In this document: positions 1 through 9,362 of the stretch, one piece after another
How the letters are laid out: each line of letters begins with the position of its first letter
Numbering within the stretch: the stretch's first letter is position 1
Assembly: GCA_963729445.1 (NCBI GenBank)
Contig: CAVSNU010000003.1
Span: forward strand, 1,054,001 to 1,118,000
DNA: 64,000 bases
From: JACCZH01 sp963729445
GTDB taxonomy: Bacteria > Chloroflexota > Chloroflexia > Thermomicrobiales > CFX8
Direction: 5' to 3'
Program-made: the position numbers and the translations under genes
Notes under the pieces: generated by a model
What the model was told of the DNA's origin: nothing
What the model saw: only the letters and a program-made list of their open reading frames with translations
Database searches by the model: none

Positions 1-90
1 GATCTCCTCAACCGGTACCCGCAAGAGATTGGCCGCGTCCTCGATCACTGCTGAAAGTGCCACAACTGCGGGATGTGCAACGTTGTTCAT
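1..90 (-). CDS. N-terminus of a gene running off the left edge
   Basis: An open frame starts at an ATG (complement of 88-90) and runs leftwards without a stop to base 1, giving 30 residues that begin MNNVAHPAVVALSAVIEDAA. It is too short for family assignment. The amphipathic helix followed by a turn (LRVPVEEI) resembles the N-termini of many small soluble bacterial proteins. The start is supported only by being the sole ATG; the upstream purine stretch (GGGGGTACCGT) is a poor ribosome site. Function unknown. Confidence 0.4.
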   Translation of the reverse strand, partial: MNNVAHPAVVALSAVIEDAANLLRVPVEEI

Positions 91-798
91 ACGGTACCCC
101 CATCTGTGGAATGATCCCGGTATTAGGTGGTAAAGCCGTTCGGTATTGCGTCGCGCTCCGTGCCGGCTCCGGAGGGCGAGCCTATTGGGGCCGACCCGGC
201 CAGAGAGTAGATCGCCTCGACTCGGGAGCAACTCGCCCTCCGTTCCGAGGGGCGGAGCGCCTGATCCGTGCTGATTCTCGCACAGTGATATTGGCTATGT
301 GGATATCTCCGGGCCGTGGATTTTTGGATCGGCCAAGACCGACTCGAGCCTTGCTGCGGACCTCTTCAAGGTTGTCGAGCACCGTGCAGCCGCCGTCACC
401 TCGTCACGATGTCGTACTCAATCCCGGTGCCCTCCCGACAGGTCATCTGGGCGTCGGTCATCACGTCGGCTCCGCCTTCGACGCGTGAATCACCAGCGTC
501 GTGAGCAGGTCCGAGGGGTTGCTGCCCTGTGATCAAGAGGTTGAAGTTCGGCTGAGAAACCATCTCTTAGGAAGTCGCAGACCCTCCAATGGTGAGCGTC
601 TCTGGTCCTGGGAGCATGTGGTCATGCACAGGGTTCCACAACCTCGACAGTAGTCCATTCCCGTTCACCTGCACTGCGTCGGGAGGGACCCGCTCGGACG
701 GCGGCAAAGACTACCGTTGATCCCCTCCTCTCTACTGGACAAATGCGCCTGCGAGCGTCGGCGTTCCAGGGATCATCGGAAACGCGTCACTGCTACGA
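91..798. other. Gap with no supportable gene
   Basis: About 700 bases with no recognisable gene. The only frame that looked faintly protein-like is a 55-codon one on the minus strand (563 to 396, beginning MVSQPNFNLLITGQQ). It lacks a good ribosome site and matches no family I recognise, so it is not called. Confidence 0.4.
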
Positions 799-1065
799 TC
801 ACGTTCGATCCAGTCCAGGACCTCCCGCACGCTTTACTGTGACCAGGAGATCGTTGAAGCCTGCAATCCCACCGAGGCGAGCTCCAATCTCCACCACCGT
901 GTAGGTATCGAGCCAATCGGGGATATTCGGCGCCGCTGACCCGAGTTGCGCGATTGCGTCGTTGAACGCCTCTTCGAAGGACCAGCCCGTTGGACCTCCC
1001 TTAGAAACGCCAGTTGCGACCGCATCCTTACCGTTTGCCTCGGTGGTCTGCGCACTGCTGGACAT
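799..1065 (-). CDS. Small hypothetical protein, 88 aa
   Basis: The frame begins with ATG behind a strong ribosome site (GGAGGGGATTCTC immediately upstream on the minus strand), which makes it credible despite its size. The first 20 residues are polar and low complexity. The rest has a helix (SFEEAFNDAIAQL) and two likely strands (YTVVEIGARLGG and DLLVTVKR), an arrangement reminiscent of small dodecin-like or stand-alone alpha/beta proteins. I cannot name the family. It stands alone, with the broken antiporter more than 450 bases away on the same strand. Confidence 0.55.
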   Translation of the reverse strand: MSSSAQTTEANGKDAVATGVSKGGPTGWSFEEAFNDAIAQLGSAAPNIPDWLDTYTVVEIGARLGGIAGFNDLLVTVKRAGGPGLDRT

Positions 1066-1521
1066 GAGAATCCCCTCCGTCCGTGTACTGTAATTTTGTC
1101 TTTAGCATACCATGGTGGTTGCAGCGAGCCCGCCAGCTCGCCGCACAGGAACCTCGCAAGCTCAGCGCCCCACTCGAGGGGGTCTCTCATCGCTCTTGTC
1201 CGGAGCACCGGGTTAACCAACGTGGGGTCCTGGGGCTGCCTCCCCTATGGAAGTACAGCACCTCTTTCCTTCCCCGCGCGGAGGTACCGTTCGCAGAACG
1301 TGGTCTGGATCCACCTTCAGTTCATATCTGAGATGCCCGAGCGATGACCCAGACCAGCAAGCGACGCCGGCCAATGACCTGCGCCCGGCTGGTCGCCATG
1401 CAATTGACGGTCAGTGGGTGCACCATGGCGCTTCTGGGACAACAATTGAAGCATCCCGGACCAGGCGACCGTGAGTTGGTGGAGCAGGTGAACCGGCACC
1501 TCAGGTTGACCGCGTCAATAC

Positions 1522-2741
1522 CTATTCGTCGGCCATGGCTGGCACCCGTTCCAGTGCCTTGTGTCGATCGTGAATCCTTCGTGGTCGGCGACGATCGATC
1601 TCTTGCATGATCGGCCCGGCCGTGATGCCGTGAACGACAATCGACAGGAGCACCACGAACGACGCGATCGCCCAGGTGAGGTCCATGCTCTCGAACTCCG
1701 CGTGATAGGTGGCATACGCCAGATAATAGAACGTCCCTACGCCACGTATGCCGAAGAATCCAATTGCCGCACGTTCCCGCCGTTTGATGCCGGTGCGCCC
1801 TCCCACGTGAGCGGACCGAGCAAACCGCCGACAAGTGCGCCGCCAAAGACCATCAGCAATGCGGCGCTCATCAGTCGCTCGAATTCTTCAGAGAAGCGAT
1901 GCAACACCGTGTGGTACTCGTGCGATTGTTCCTGTCGACGCAGCGTGTAGGCCGCCACGAACACCGAGAGAAACCCGTAGCCACCGACGAGCTCCGTCAA
2001 TCCGTAGATCAGGAAGGTCGCACCCAACGCGACGAAGCCATCTGCACTGCGCGTCAGCAGCGACTCTCTCATCCAACGGAACATGACGATCGCAAGAAAG
2101 CGGCCGATGATAAAACCAGCCAGGGTCCCGACAACAATTTTGTAGGCAACATCCGCTGCCAACCACTCACCGATTCAGTGTGAGGGATTGCTCCCGGCGA
2201 CCGCCATTGCGATCGCCATGTTGGTGAACGGGAACGCCAATCCGTCGTTGAGGCCCGCCTCGGCGGTGAGCGTGAAGCGCGTCTCATCCTCGGTACCTTC
2301 CCCTGGTGGACCAACTTGCACATCCGAGGCCAGCACCGGGTCGGTGGGAGCAAGCGCAGCTCCCAGCAGCACAGCCGTCGCGGGTGCGAGACCGACTGCC
2401 CACCAGCCGAGCAGCGCCGCCAGGGCAATCGTGAGCGGCATCGTGATTACCATGAGTCGAATCGTGGAGCGCCACTCTTTGCGTCCAAGATTGCGATCGA
2501 GCTTGAGACCGGCACCCATCAGGGAGACGATTACAACGAATTCCGTGAGCCGCTTCGTAATTTCAATATGCTCAAACGGATCCGGCAGATCCAGCCCCAG
2601 TGGAAAAAGAAAGACGACGAATCCGATGAACACGTAGATCATCGGAAACGAGAGCGGCTTGTCTGAAATCATGCGCGGAAGAACTGCAGCGCCGATGCTC
2701 GCGAATCCGATCATCGTCAGCACTATGATGTATGGGTCCAT
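1522..2741 (-). pseudogene. Broken CPA1-type Na+/H+ antiporter
   Basis: Three consecutive minus-strand frames together make one NhaP/CPA1-like cation:proton antiporter. The first (2741 to 2175) has the membrane helices and the family motifs TDPVLASDVQVGPP and EAGLNDGLAFPF. It ends at an in-frame TGA (2175-2177), after which the same frame continues as IGEWLAADVAYKIVVG without further damage. A frameshift near 1770-1806 moves the last part, with the typical FFGIRGVGTFYYLAYA motif, into another frame ending at 1522. Two independent lesions (nonsense and frameshift) argue for a pseudogene; two sequence errors cannot be excluded. The intact protein would exchange Na+ for H+ across the inner membrane. 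Confidence 0.75.
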
Positions 2742-3051
2742 TTACCTTCAAACGTTCCTGCAGGTCGGCCTGGACCCAACTGATGAAAGTCATGGCCTGA
2801 TACATGGAAATCCCGGATCGGAACTGCTCATCGCGCGACGGGGCGGAGGCGGTCCTGTATTGACCGTCACAAGTCCCCTCCCATCATCGATCATACATGG
2901 AATGTCGTGGGCAAATACATCCGCAGAATGGATGACAGGAGACGTGTCGCACATGGACGAGCGAGAAGGGTGAGACGATCGCCGCGGTTCGCGAACGTGG
3001 CGCAGTGTTCTGTCCCCTAACCCCTGTTCCTGCGGAGGAGCGCGATGCTCC
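2742..3051. other. Gap with no supportable gene
   Basis: About 310 bases upstream of the broken antiporter. A plus-strand frame crosses it (to 2973) but has no ribosome site or recognisable motif. I see nothing supportable. Confidence 0.35.
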
Positions 3052-3555
3052 TCAGTCCTCGATATTGTGGCCGTTGAGCGCGTGGGCGATGGCCTGATCC
3101 AGTGTCATCGCGCGCCCTGCCGCCGGCCGAGCGCATACTCCTCAGGATCCAGGCTGTCCTGAATGGCGGCGACAGTACGTTCGTAGGCGGCACGATCGAT
3201 CGGTGGCACGGCCTGATTCATTGCCTCGCTTAGCACGTCGCTGGCTCCGAGTAGCCGAACCGCTCGCTCGGCGAGCCTAGCGTCTTCCGCGATGAGGGCG
3301 AGTCCAAGAGGGCAGTCTACGAGCCCCTCGTTGATCCCCATCTGATGCTGCATCGCGAGTGTGTTCTTGTACAACAGCACCCGGTACGTATTCTTGACGA
3401 GATCAACGAAGCGCTCTCGCGACAAATTGGCGACGCTATCGTGCGACACACGCGGATCTCCAACCAACGCATCGGGTTCGGGATCGAAGCGCAAGTGGTG
3501 TCCAAATACGATTCCGGGATAGTCGTACACAACCCCCTGCGCAGCAGTAGATACA
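3052..3555 (-). pseudogene. Chimeric remnant: DUF2075 fragment joined to a LuxR/ATPase C-terminus
   Basis: Reading leftwards, 3555 to about 3372 encodes the hallmark of DUF2075 ATPases (QGVVYDYPGIVFGHHLRFD, then ERFVDLVKNTYRVLL). From about 3371 the same frame switches to the C-terminal tail of large predicted-ATPase/TPR LuxR-type regulators (AERAVRLLGASDVL, then PPIDRAAYERTVAAIQ). That tail needs one more frameshift near 3110 to finish as MTLDQAIAHALNGHN before a stop at 3052-3054. Neither fragment has a start or the rest of its domain. This is the scar of recombination between two genes, a few hundred bases from an insertion element. Confidence 0.6.
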
Positions 3556-3794
3556 GCCGACCTGCTCAATCCCACGTGGGTCCGACACAGCATTGCTGAG
3601 GGGGGTGATCCGGCATGTCCAGGTAGGGTTAGGTTGCGTCTCAGCCGGTCGGTGGTGAACGTCGACGACTGAAGAGGGTGGCCGATGTGCTCTCCTCGCG
3701 CGCTGCGGATCGCAGGAACCGCCGGCCTCCGGTCCTGTAAACCACCCTCCACGCCATGAAGCACTGCATCGACCCCTGTGTTCGTCCGGACAGG

Positions 3795-4932
3795 TCCCTG
3801 ACACTGACGAAGGATGAGCAAACGTAGCCGAGGGCGCTATCATGGCGCCAGTATGAGCACCTATGGCAGCGTCATTCCGGGAGCTGAGTACCTGGCGAAG
3901 GTTCCGGTGCTGTCGAAAACAGCCAGGACACGACACAAGTGGTTTCAGTATTGGGAAACGCATAACCACAACGTGAGCCTGACCTGCCGTTACTTCGGGA
4001 TCAGCCGGCAGACGTTTTACTATTGGAAGCCGCGCTATGAGCGTCAGGGACCACGCGGGTTGGAGGATCGCTCCTGCCGTCCCCGGCGGGTCCGGCAACG
4101 CACCTGGAGGCTGGACCTGATCGCACGGGTGAAGGCGTTGCGCGCGCAGTATCCACGCTGGGGCAAGGACAAGCTGGCGGTGTTGCTTTGGCGGGAAGGG
4201 ATCGCCTGTTCGGTCTCGATGGTCGGACGCATTCTGGCACACCTCAAGCACACGCGACAATTGATCGAGCCGGTGGTTCAGGCGGTCAAGGTTCGCAAAC
4301 GCCGCCAGCATGCCAGACGCAAACCGAAGGAATACACGCCCCAGCAGCCTGGCGATATCGTCCAGGTCGACACGCTGGATGTACGTCCCATTCCTGGGAC
4401 GATCCTCAAGCAGTTCACCGCACGCGACATGGTCTGTCGCTGGGATGTGGTCGAGGTCTTCAGCCGTGCTACGGCCACGACAGCCAGCCGCTTCCTGGGT
4501 CGCTTGCTAGAGCGTATGCCGTTCACGGTGCGGGCCATTCAGCTCGATGGTGGGAGCGAGTTTATGGCCGAGTTTGAGGAAAGCTGTCAGCAGCGTGGGA
4601 TCCAGCTCTTCGTCCTGCCACCCCGTAGCCCAAAGCTCAACGGGCATGTCGAACGGGCGCAACGCACCCATACCGAGGAGTTCTGGGAGGTGACCGGGGT
4701 GGGCTGGACGGTCGCTGAGCTGCAACCGGAGCTGCGTGCCTGGGAGACGGTCTACAACACCGTGCGACCACACCAGTCGTTGGGTTACCAGACGCCGGCA
4801 CAGTTCCTGGAAGGGTTCGCAGAGCACAAACCCGGGCTGAACCAGCAACGCCAGCTCAGCCCGGTGGGTGAAGTATGAGCACCCGACACCAGTCTACACG
4901 GAGCAGTGCAGAAAGGAGACAGGTGTCAGGAA
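3795..4932 (+). mobile_element. IS481-like insertion sequence
   Basis: The element is defined by the transposase gene at 3814-4878 and by short imperfect terminal inverted repeats. The left end at 3795 reads TCCCTGACAC; the right end at 4923-4932 reads GTGTCAGGAA, whose complement is TTCCTGACAC. No convincing target duplication was seen, so the exact ends are provisional. It sits between a field of gene remnants and the GntR promoter that begins only about 20 bases after its right end. Confidence 0.6.
3814..4878 (+). CDS. IS481-family transposase (DDE)
   Basis: This 354-residue protein cuts and joins the ends of its own element. An N-terminal helix-turn-helix region (about residues 45-80, with YFGISRQTFYYWKPRY) is followed by a second DNA-binding segment and an rve-type catalytic core. 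The catalytic residues are visible as D in VQVDTLD (about 186), D in IQLDGGSEF (about 245) and E in GHVERAQRTHTEEF (about 280). The C-terminus carries the usual YNTVRPHQSLGYQTPAQFL. An internal ATG at 3853 (MSTYGSV) is an equally good start. The frame is intact, so the element may be active. Confidence 0.85.
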   Translation: MSKRSRGRYHGASMSTYGSVIPGAEYLAKVPVLSKTARTRHKWFQYWETHNHNVSLTCRYFGISRQTFYYWKPRYERQGPRGLEDRSCRPRRVRQRTWRLDLIARVKALRAQYPRWGKDKLAVLLWREGIACSVSMVGRILAHLKHTRQLIEPVVQAVKVRKRRQHARRKPKEYTPQQPGDIVQVDTLDVRPIPGTILKQFTARDMVCRWDVVEVFSRATATTASRFLGRLLERMPFTVRAIQLDGGSEFMAEFEESCQQRGIQLFVLPPRSPKLNGHVERAQRTHTEEFWEVTGVGWTVAELQPELRAWETVYNTVRPHQSLGYQTPAQFLEGFAEHKPGLNQQRQLSPVGEV

Positions 4933-4954
4933 GGTAGCGAACGAGTACACCCCC

Positions 4955-5010
4955 TTGACATTTGCTGTCGCCTCCGTTAGTCTGCCAATCAATCATTGAT
5001 AGTTGATCAA
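4955..5010 (+). promoter_or_regulatory. Promoter and palindromic operator of the GntR gene
   Basis: A -35 box TTGACA (4955-4960) and a -10 candidate TAGTCT (4978-4983) are separated by 17 bases. Just downstream lie two palindromes: ATCAAT-C-ATTGAT (4988-5000) and TTGATCAA (5003-5010). They overlap the expected transcription start, as expected for an autoregulated GntR/FCD repressor. The -10 matches the consensus at only three positions. Confidence 0.5.
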
Positions 5011-5031
5011 ATATCATATTGCGAGTCCAAG

Positions 5032-5727
5032 ATGCCAGTGCTCGAGCCGCCTAACGGAGCCCGTAGCGATGACGGACGCTACAAGACGGCCGCCGATTAT
5101 GCGTACGCACAACTGCGCTCTCGCATCGTCCGTGGTGAATTGGCCCCGGGAGAACGCATCGATCAAGACGCCGAAGCCGCGAGGCTGAGCGTCAGCCGCA
5201 TGCCGATCCGCGAAGCCCTGCGGCGGCTCGCCTCCGAGAGTCTCGTTGACATCGCCCCTCATCGAGGCGCCTCCGTACGGCCGGTGAGCATCGATGATCT
5301 TGAGGATCTCTACGTTCTGCGTCTGGCACTCGAGGGTCTGGCCGGTCTACTCGGGACGTTGGCCGTTGATGAGATTCAGTTGACCCAAATGCGCGCGCTC
5401 ATTCCCAAAATGGAAAACGTCGTCGAGCGCCATGATCCAGACGCGTGGCTGGAGTTGGATTGGACGTTTCACTCTTTGCTCTACACCGCCGCCGGACGAC
5501 CCCGCCTGGTGCGCTACATCCAGATGCTCCGTGAAGAAGCAAGTCGATACCGACGAATGAGCTTTATGTACACCGACGAACTGCACGCAGGTCTGGAATC
5601 CCACCACGCGATACTGACCGCATGTGACACACGTGACGGAAAGGAGGTTGAGAGGATCATCGTCAGGTCTCTTGAGATGTCTCGCGAAAAGCTACGTAGT
5701 CTATTGCGCGATCGCTTTGACCATTGA
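5032..5727 (+). CDS. GntR-family regulator, FCD subfamily
   Basis: Transcription factor of about 231 residues. An N-terminal winged helix (residues about 15-75: LRSRIVRGELAPGERI, then SRMPIREALRRLASESLVDI) is followed by an all-helical FCD ligand domain (DLYVLRLALEGLAG, then the metal-site region LDWTFHSLLYTAAGRPRL, then SHHAILTACDTRDG). Such proteins usually repress a neighbouring catabolic operon and release DNA on binding a carboxylate or amino-acid-like ligand. The ATG at 5032 is preferred; a TTG at 4996 would extend the protein into the operator. The transporter and creatininase operon starts 33 bases downstream on the same strand and is the likely target. Confidence 0.85.
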   Translation: MPVLEPPNGARSDDGRYKTAADYAYAQLRSRIVRGELAPGERIDQDAEAARLSVSRMPIREALRRLASESLVDIAPHRGASVRPVSIDDLEDLYVLRLALEGLAGLLGTLAVDEIQLTQMRALIPKMENVVERHDPDAWLELDWTFHSLLYTAAGRPRLVRYIQMLREEASRYRRMSFMYTDELHAGLESHHAILTACDTRDGKEVERIIVRSLEMSREKLRSLLRDRFDH

Positions 5728-5760
5728 GTCGCCAATGGGCGGCTCCGAAGGAGTAAGGGC

Positions 5761-7437
5761 ATGGGACGAAACGGGCATGACGGTAGTCAGTTCGACCTGA
5801 TGAGTCGAGCATTGTCTCGCAGGGAGTTCATTCAACGAACGGGTTTCACGCTTGGGAGCCTGAGCCTGGTTGGGTTGTTGAGTGCCTGTGGATCAGACTC
5901 AGATACCGATGAGGGACCTGGGGCCGGCGTCACTCCAACCATCCAATCCCAAGGCAGCGGATCAACCACACCGGCGCAATCCTCAGCCGGTGACTCCACC
6001 GCACCAGCAGCGTCGAGTGCGTCCGGCCAAATCGTGTATTCCTCGTCCCGGGATCTGAATACTACCGATCCGCGCCTGATCGATACCACTGAAGAAGGCA
6101 CGATCATTCAGCTCATCAACGAACCGCTGGTGATCCTCGATGCAGAGATGAACGTCGTTCCGCTGCTGGCTACCAGTTGGGAGCCTCTTGAGGATACGAC
6201 CTGGCAATTCAAGCTGCGCGAAGGTGTGTCATTCCACAACGGTGAGCCGTTCAACGCGGATGCGGTGAAGTTCACCATCGACGAAATCCGCCGAGTCGGC
6301 GAAGAATATCCCTGGTTCTATATTTGGGGCGATACCCTTCCCGAAGCTGAAGTTGTCGACGAACACACCGTCAATATCCTCACCGAGATGACCGTTGCAA
6401 GCGCTCCGCGCAACCTGGCGCTGCTCGGCATGCTCCCCCCAGAAGCCGGCGCGCAGGAAGATTTTGCGTCCAACCTGATCGGAACCGGCCCGTATAAGTT
6501 CATCGAACATCAGAAAGATGTGCGCCTCGAGCTCGAAGCTAACCCGGACTACTGGGGAGGCCCCCCGGCCGTCCAAACAATCGTCTACCGACCTATTCCG
6601 GACCCTTCCGCCCGCATGTCAGCAGTCCAAACCGGAGAGGTGGACATCGCCGCAAATATCCCGCCGGACCTGGTCGAGGTGCTGCGAGCTTCGGGTGACC
6701 TCACGGTGGCCCAAGTCCCCGGGGTACGGATCGCCCACTTTCCGTACAACTTCCGCAACGTCGATAGTCCGATCGCGGACGTTCGGGTAAGGCAAGCGCT
6801 CACGCATGCCATCGACGGCGAGAGCATCTTACGGGACGTGCTCGCCGGCGCGGGCCAGCCGCTGGACGGACCAGTACCGTCGATTCTGTTCGCGGCCGCG
6901 GATCTCGGCGGGTACGAGTACGATCCGGACAAGGCCAAAGCCCTTCTCGAAGAGGCTGGCTATTCCTTTGACAACGAGCTGGTCATGATCTTCACGAGCG
7001 GTGAATTCATCAAGGATCAGGAAGTCACGGAAGCCATCCAAGCCATGCTCTCGGACATTGGCGTGTCATTGCGCATCGAGACCCTCGAATCGGGTGCGTA
7101 TACCGAGCGTCGCAATGGTCCTGACTGGGACATCGCTTTGAACGGCTTGTCGACTCGCAATGGCAATCCCGCCTTCTTCCTCACGTGGGCAACCGGCCCG
7201 AACTTCGATTATCCGAACCAGGAGGCCAAGGACATCATCGCGGAAGCCCTCGAGACGGTGAATGAGGACGAACGGGCAGAACTGTACCAACAAGCCCAGG
7301 AACTCTACTGGCAAGACGCCCCCTATCTGTGGGGCTACACCCAGACGGATTCAGTGGCCATCCGCAATCGGGTCCAGGGTTTGGAACCGCATCCGACAGG
7401 CACGATGCCATTCCAGCTCGCCACGCTTGAAGACTAA
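5761..7437 (+). CDS. SBP family 5 substrate-binding lipoprotein of an ABC importer
   Basis: A 558-residue periplasmic-type binding protein that captures a peptide-like or small organic solute for the adjacent permeases. The N-terminus has a twin-arginine signal (SRREFIQRTG) merging into a lipobox (VGLLSAC), so the mature protein is a Tat-exported, lipid-anchored lipoprotein. A Ser/Thr/Ala/Gly-rich linker (about residues 45-90) precedes the SBP_bac_5 domain, with typical segments FKLREGVSFHNGEPFNADAV and NPDYWGG. A ribosome site (AAGGAG) precedes the ATG at 5761. The specificity cannot be read from sequence; the RidA and creatininase genes suggest a cyclic amide or amino-acid derivative. Confidence 0.9.
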   Translation: MGRNGHDGSQFDLMSRALSRREFIQRTGFTLGSLSLVGLLSACGSDSDTDEGPGAGVTPTIQSQGSGSTTPAQSSAGDSTAPAASSASGQIVYSSSRDLNTTDPRLIDTTEEGTIIQLINEPLVILDAEMNVVPLLATSWEPLEDTTWQFKLREGVSFHNGEPFNADAVKFTIDEIRRVGEEYPWFYIWGDTLPEAEVVDEHTVNILTEMTVASAPRNLALLGMLPPEAGAQEDFASNLIGTGPYKFIEHQKDVRLELEANPDYWGGPPAVQTIVYRPIPDPSARMSAVQTGEVDIAANIPPDLVEVLRASGDLTVAQVPGVRIAHFPYNFRNVDSPIADVRVRQALTHAIDGESILRDVLAGAGQPLDGPVPSILFAAADLGGYEYDPDKAKALLEEAGYSFDNELVMIFTSGEFIKDQEVTEAIQAMLSDIGVSLRIETLESGAYTERRNGPDWDIALNGLSTRNGNPAFFLTWATGPNFDYPNQEAKDIIAEALETVNEDERAELYQQAQELYWQDAPYLWGYTQTDSVAIRNRVQGLEPHPTGTMPFQLATLED

Positions 7438-7454
7438 GGGGGAGCTTAACTCGA

Positions 7455-8381
7455 ATGCTTCACTACGTGCTCGGTCGGCTGATTCAGTCATTCCTGACCA
7501 TCATGGTTGCTGCTGTGATCGTCTTCCTTGCGGTGCGGCTCACGCCGGGAGACCCGGCTGAGCTGCTTCTGCCGCGGGGTGCGTCGCAAGACCAGATAGC
7601 TGCCGTGCGCAAGGCATGGGGGTTGGACGACCCGCTACCGGTCCAGTTTGTATCGTATCTACGCAACCTAGTGCAGGGCGACCTGGGAATCTCCCGAGCA
7701 TATGAAGAACCGGTTCGGGAAGTGATCCTTGACCGGCTCCCCGCAACATTGAAGCTCGCCGCCGCCGCAATGCTGATCGCCGTTGGACTCGCAATTCCAT
7801 TGGGGGTGTTGTCGTCGCTGCGGCCCGGATCATGGCTCGACAACTCAATTTCAACGGTCAGTATAGCGAGCCAATCTGTGCCCAGCTTTTTCCTCGGCGT
7901 GCAGCTAATCCTCATCTTCAGCCTCTGGCTTCGGGTGCTGCCGCCCTCCGGATCGGAGGGTTTGAAGTACCTGATCCTGCCTGCAATTACTCTCGCCGCG
8001 GATAGCACCGCGCTGATGACTCGTATCGTCCGCACAGAGATGATCCGAGTTATGCGGCAGGATTACATCCGCGTCGCGTTTGCCAAGGGCCTCCGGCAGC
8101 GCAGCGTGATTCTTGGGCACGCCTTTCGTAATGCGGCAAATCCCCTGGTGACGCTCGTCGGGTTGAGGTTCGGAGCCTTGCTCGGCGGTGCCGTCGTGAC
8201 CGAAACGATCTTCGCCTGGCCCGGCATCGGTCGCCTCGTCATTCAGTCGGTCTTCGCGCGCGACTACGCCTTGATCCAAGGCATCGTGCTAGTTGCAGCG
8301 GTCCTCTTCACCCTGATCCATCTGCTGGTCGACATTATCTACGCTCTGCTCGACCCTCGTATACGGCTTGGGGGAGCATGA
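7455..8381 (+). CDS. ABC permease, DppB type
   Basis: A 308-residue integral membrane protein with the N-terminal helix and LTPGDPAELLLPRGA loop of DppB/OppB proteins, six predicted helices, and the EAA-like cytoplasmic loop around YIRVAFAKGLRQRSVILGHAFRNA. It forms half of the translocation channel for the SBP5 lipoprotein encoded 17 bases upstream. It ends at a TGA that almost touches the start of the second permease, indicating translational coupling. Confidence 0.93.
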   Translation: MLHYVLGRLIQSFLTIMVAAVIVFLAVRLTPGDPAELLLPRGASQDQIAAVRKAWGLDDPLPVQFVSYLRNLVQGDLGISRAYEEPVREVILDRLPATLKLAAAAMLIAVGLAIPLGVLSSLRPGSWLDNSISTVSIASQSVPSFFLGVQLILIFSLWLRVLPPSGSEGLKYLILPAITLAADSTALMTRIVRTEMIRVMRQDYIRVAFAKGLRQRSVILGHAFRNAANPLVTLVGLRFGALLGGAVVTETIFAWPGIGRLVIQSVFARDYALIQGIVLVAAVLFTLIHLLVDIIYALLDPRIRLGGA

Positions 8382-8382
8382 C

Positions 8383-9321
8383 ATGGTGGAGAACTCGGCC
8401 CATGAAGGTCGTGCCGCACCAGAGGTGCGCACTGGGACAGCCGCGGAATCAAAGGTACTCCGAGATCGGGCGCCGGACACGCACTGGTATACGCGCACTC
8501 GACGGTTCATGCGGAACGGAAAGGTGATCGCCGGAGCGACCCTCCTGCTCTTGATGCTCGGGAGTGTCGCGTTTGCGCCACTGCTCAGTCCCCATGAACC
8601 GAACGATCAGGTCCTCCAGGACAAGCTTCTTCCGCCCTCATGGGCGGGGGGACGATCCGATCACCTGCTCGGCACTGATCATCTTGGGCGGGACATGCTT
8701 AGCCGAATCATGTACGGCGGCAGGATATCGCTGCTGGTCGGCGGCGCGGCCTTGCTGGTCTCGGGCACGATCGGGGTGACCATGGGACTCCTCGGCGGGT
8801 ATCTGGGTGGCAAGGTGGATACGATCGTCATGCGCAGCGCGGATATCCAGCTTGCGTTTCCCCAACTTCTCCTTGTGATCCTGATTCTGGTCATCCTGGG
8901 ACGCAGTCTCGTCGCGATCGTGGCGGTCCTTGCGCTCGCCGACTGGGTGATCTACGCACGGCTCATGCGGGGGCGAGTGCTCGTCGAGAAGCATCAGGAG
9001 TACATCGACGCAGCTCGTGCGATCGGCGCCAGCCATCGACGCATTGTGTTCAAGCACCTGCTCCCGAATCTGGTCCCGCTCATTATGGTGGTGAGCACGT
9101 TACAGCTCGGCGTGATGATCCTGCTCGAGAGCTCGCTGAGTTTTCTGGGGATTGGGGTACAACCCCCGACATCCTCCTGGGGCCGCATGCTAAATGACGG
9201 TCAGACGTACATGGCAATTGCCTGGTGGGTGTCGACGCTCCCTGGACTTGCCATCGTCTTTACCATTCTTGGAACAAACTTCCTGGCCGATGGACTACGT
9301 GAAGTGCTTGGAATCGAATAG
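8383..9321 (+). CDS. ABC permease, DppC type
   Basis: The second channel half, about 312 residues. An N-terminal cytoplasmic stretch of about 45 residues leads into a first helix. The family signature HLLGTDHLGRDMLSRIMYGGRISLL follows in two pieces, with the EAA loop EYIDAARAIGASHRRIVFKHLLPN and the C-terminal SSLSFLGIGVQPPTSSWG. The ATG at 8383 follows the upstream stop directly and has a GGGGGAGC ribosome site. No ATP-binding subunit (DppD/F) is encoded in this operon, so the ATPases must come from elsewhere. Confidence 0.92.
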   Translation: MVENSAHEGRAAPEVRTGTAAESKVLRDRAPDTHWYTRTRRFMRNGKVIAGATLLLLMLGSVAFAPLLSPHEPNDQVLQDKLLPPSWAGGRSDHLLGTDHLGRDMLSRIMYGGRISLLVGGAALLVSGTIGVTMGLLGGYLGGKVDTIVMRSADIQLAFPQLLLVILILVILGRSLVAIVAVLALADWVIYARLMRGRVLVEKHQEYIDAARAIGASHRRIVFKHLLPNLVPLIMVVSTLQLGVMILLESSLSFLGIGVQPPTSSWGRMLNDGQTYMAIAWWVSTLPGLAIVFTILGTNFLADGLREVLGIE

Positions 9322-9362
9322 GTTGGCTATTCGGTCTCGCAAACAATATGGAGGGAACATCA

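Noticed and set aside
396..563. 55-codon minus-strand frame
   Set aside because: Composition is plausible but the ribosome site is weak and no family is recognised.
2175..2177. TGA in the antiporter as selenocysteine or recoded codon
   Set aside because: No selenocysteine element is seen after it, the position is not a conserved Cys, and a second frameshift follows.
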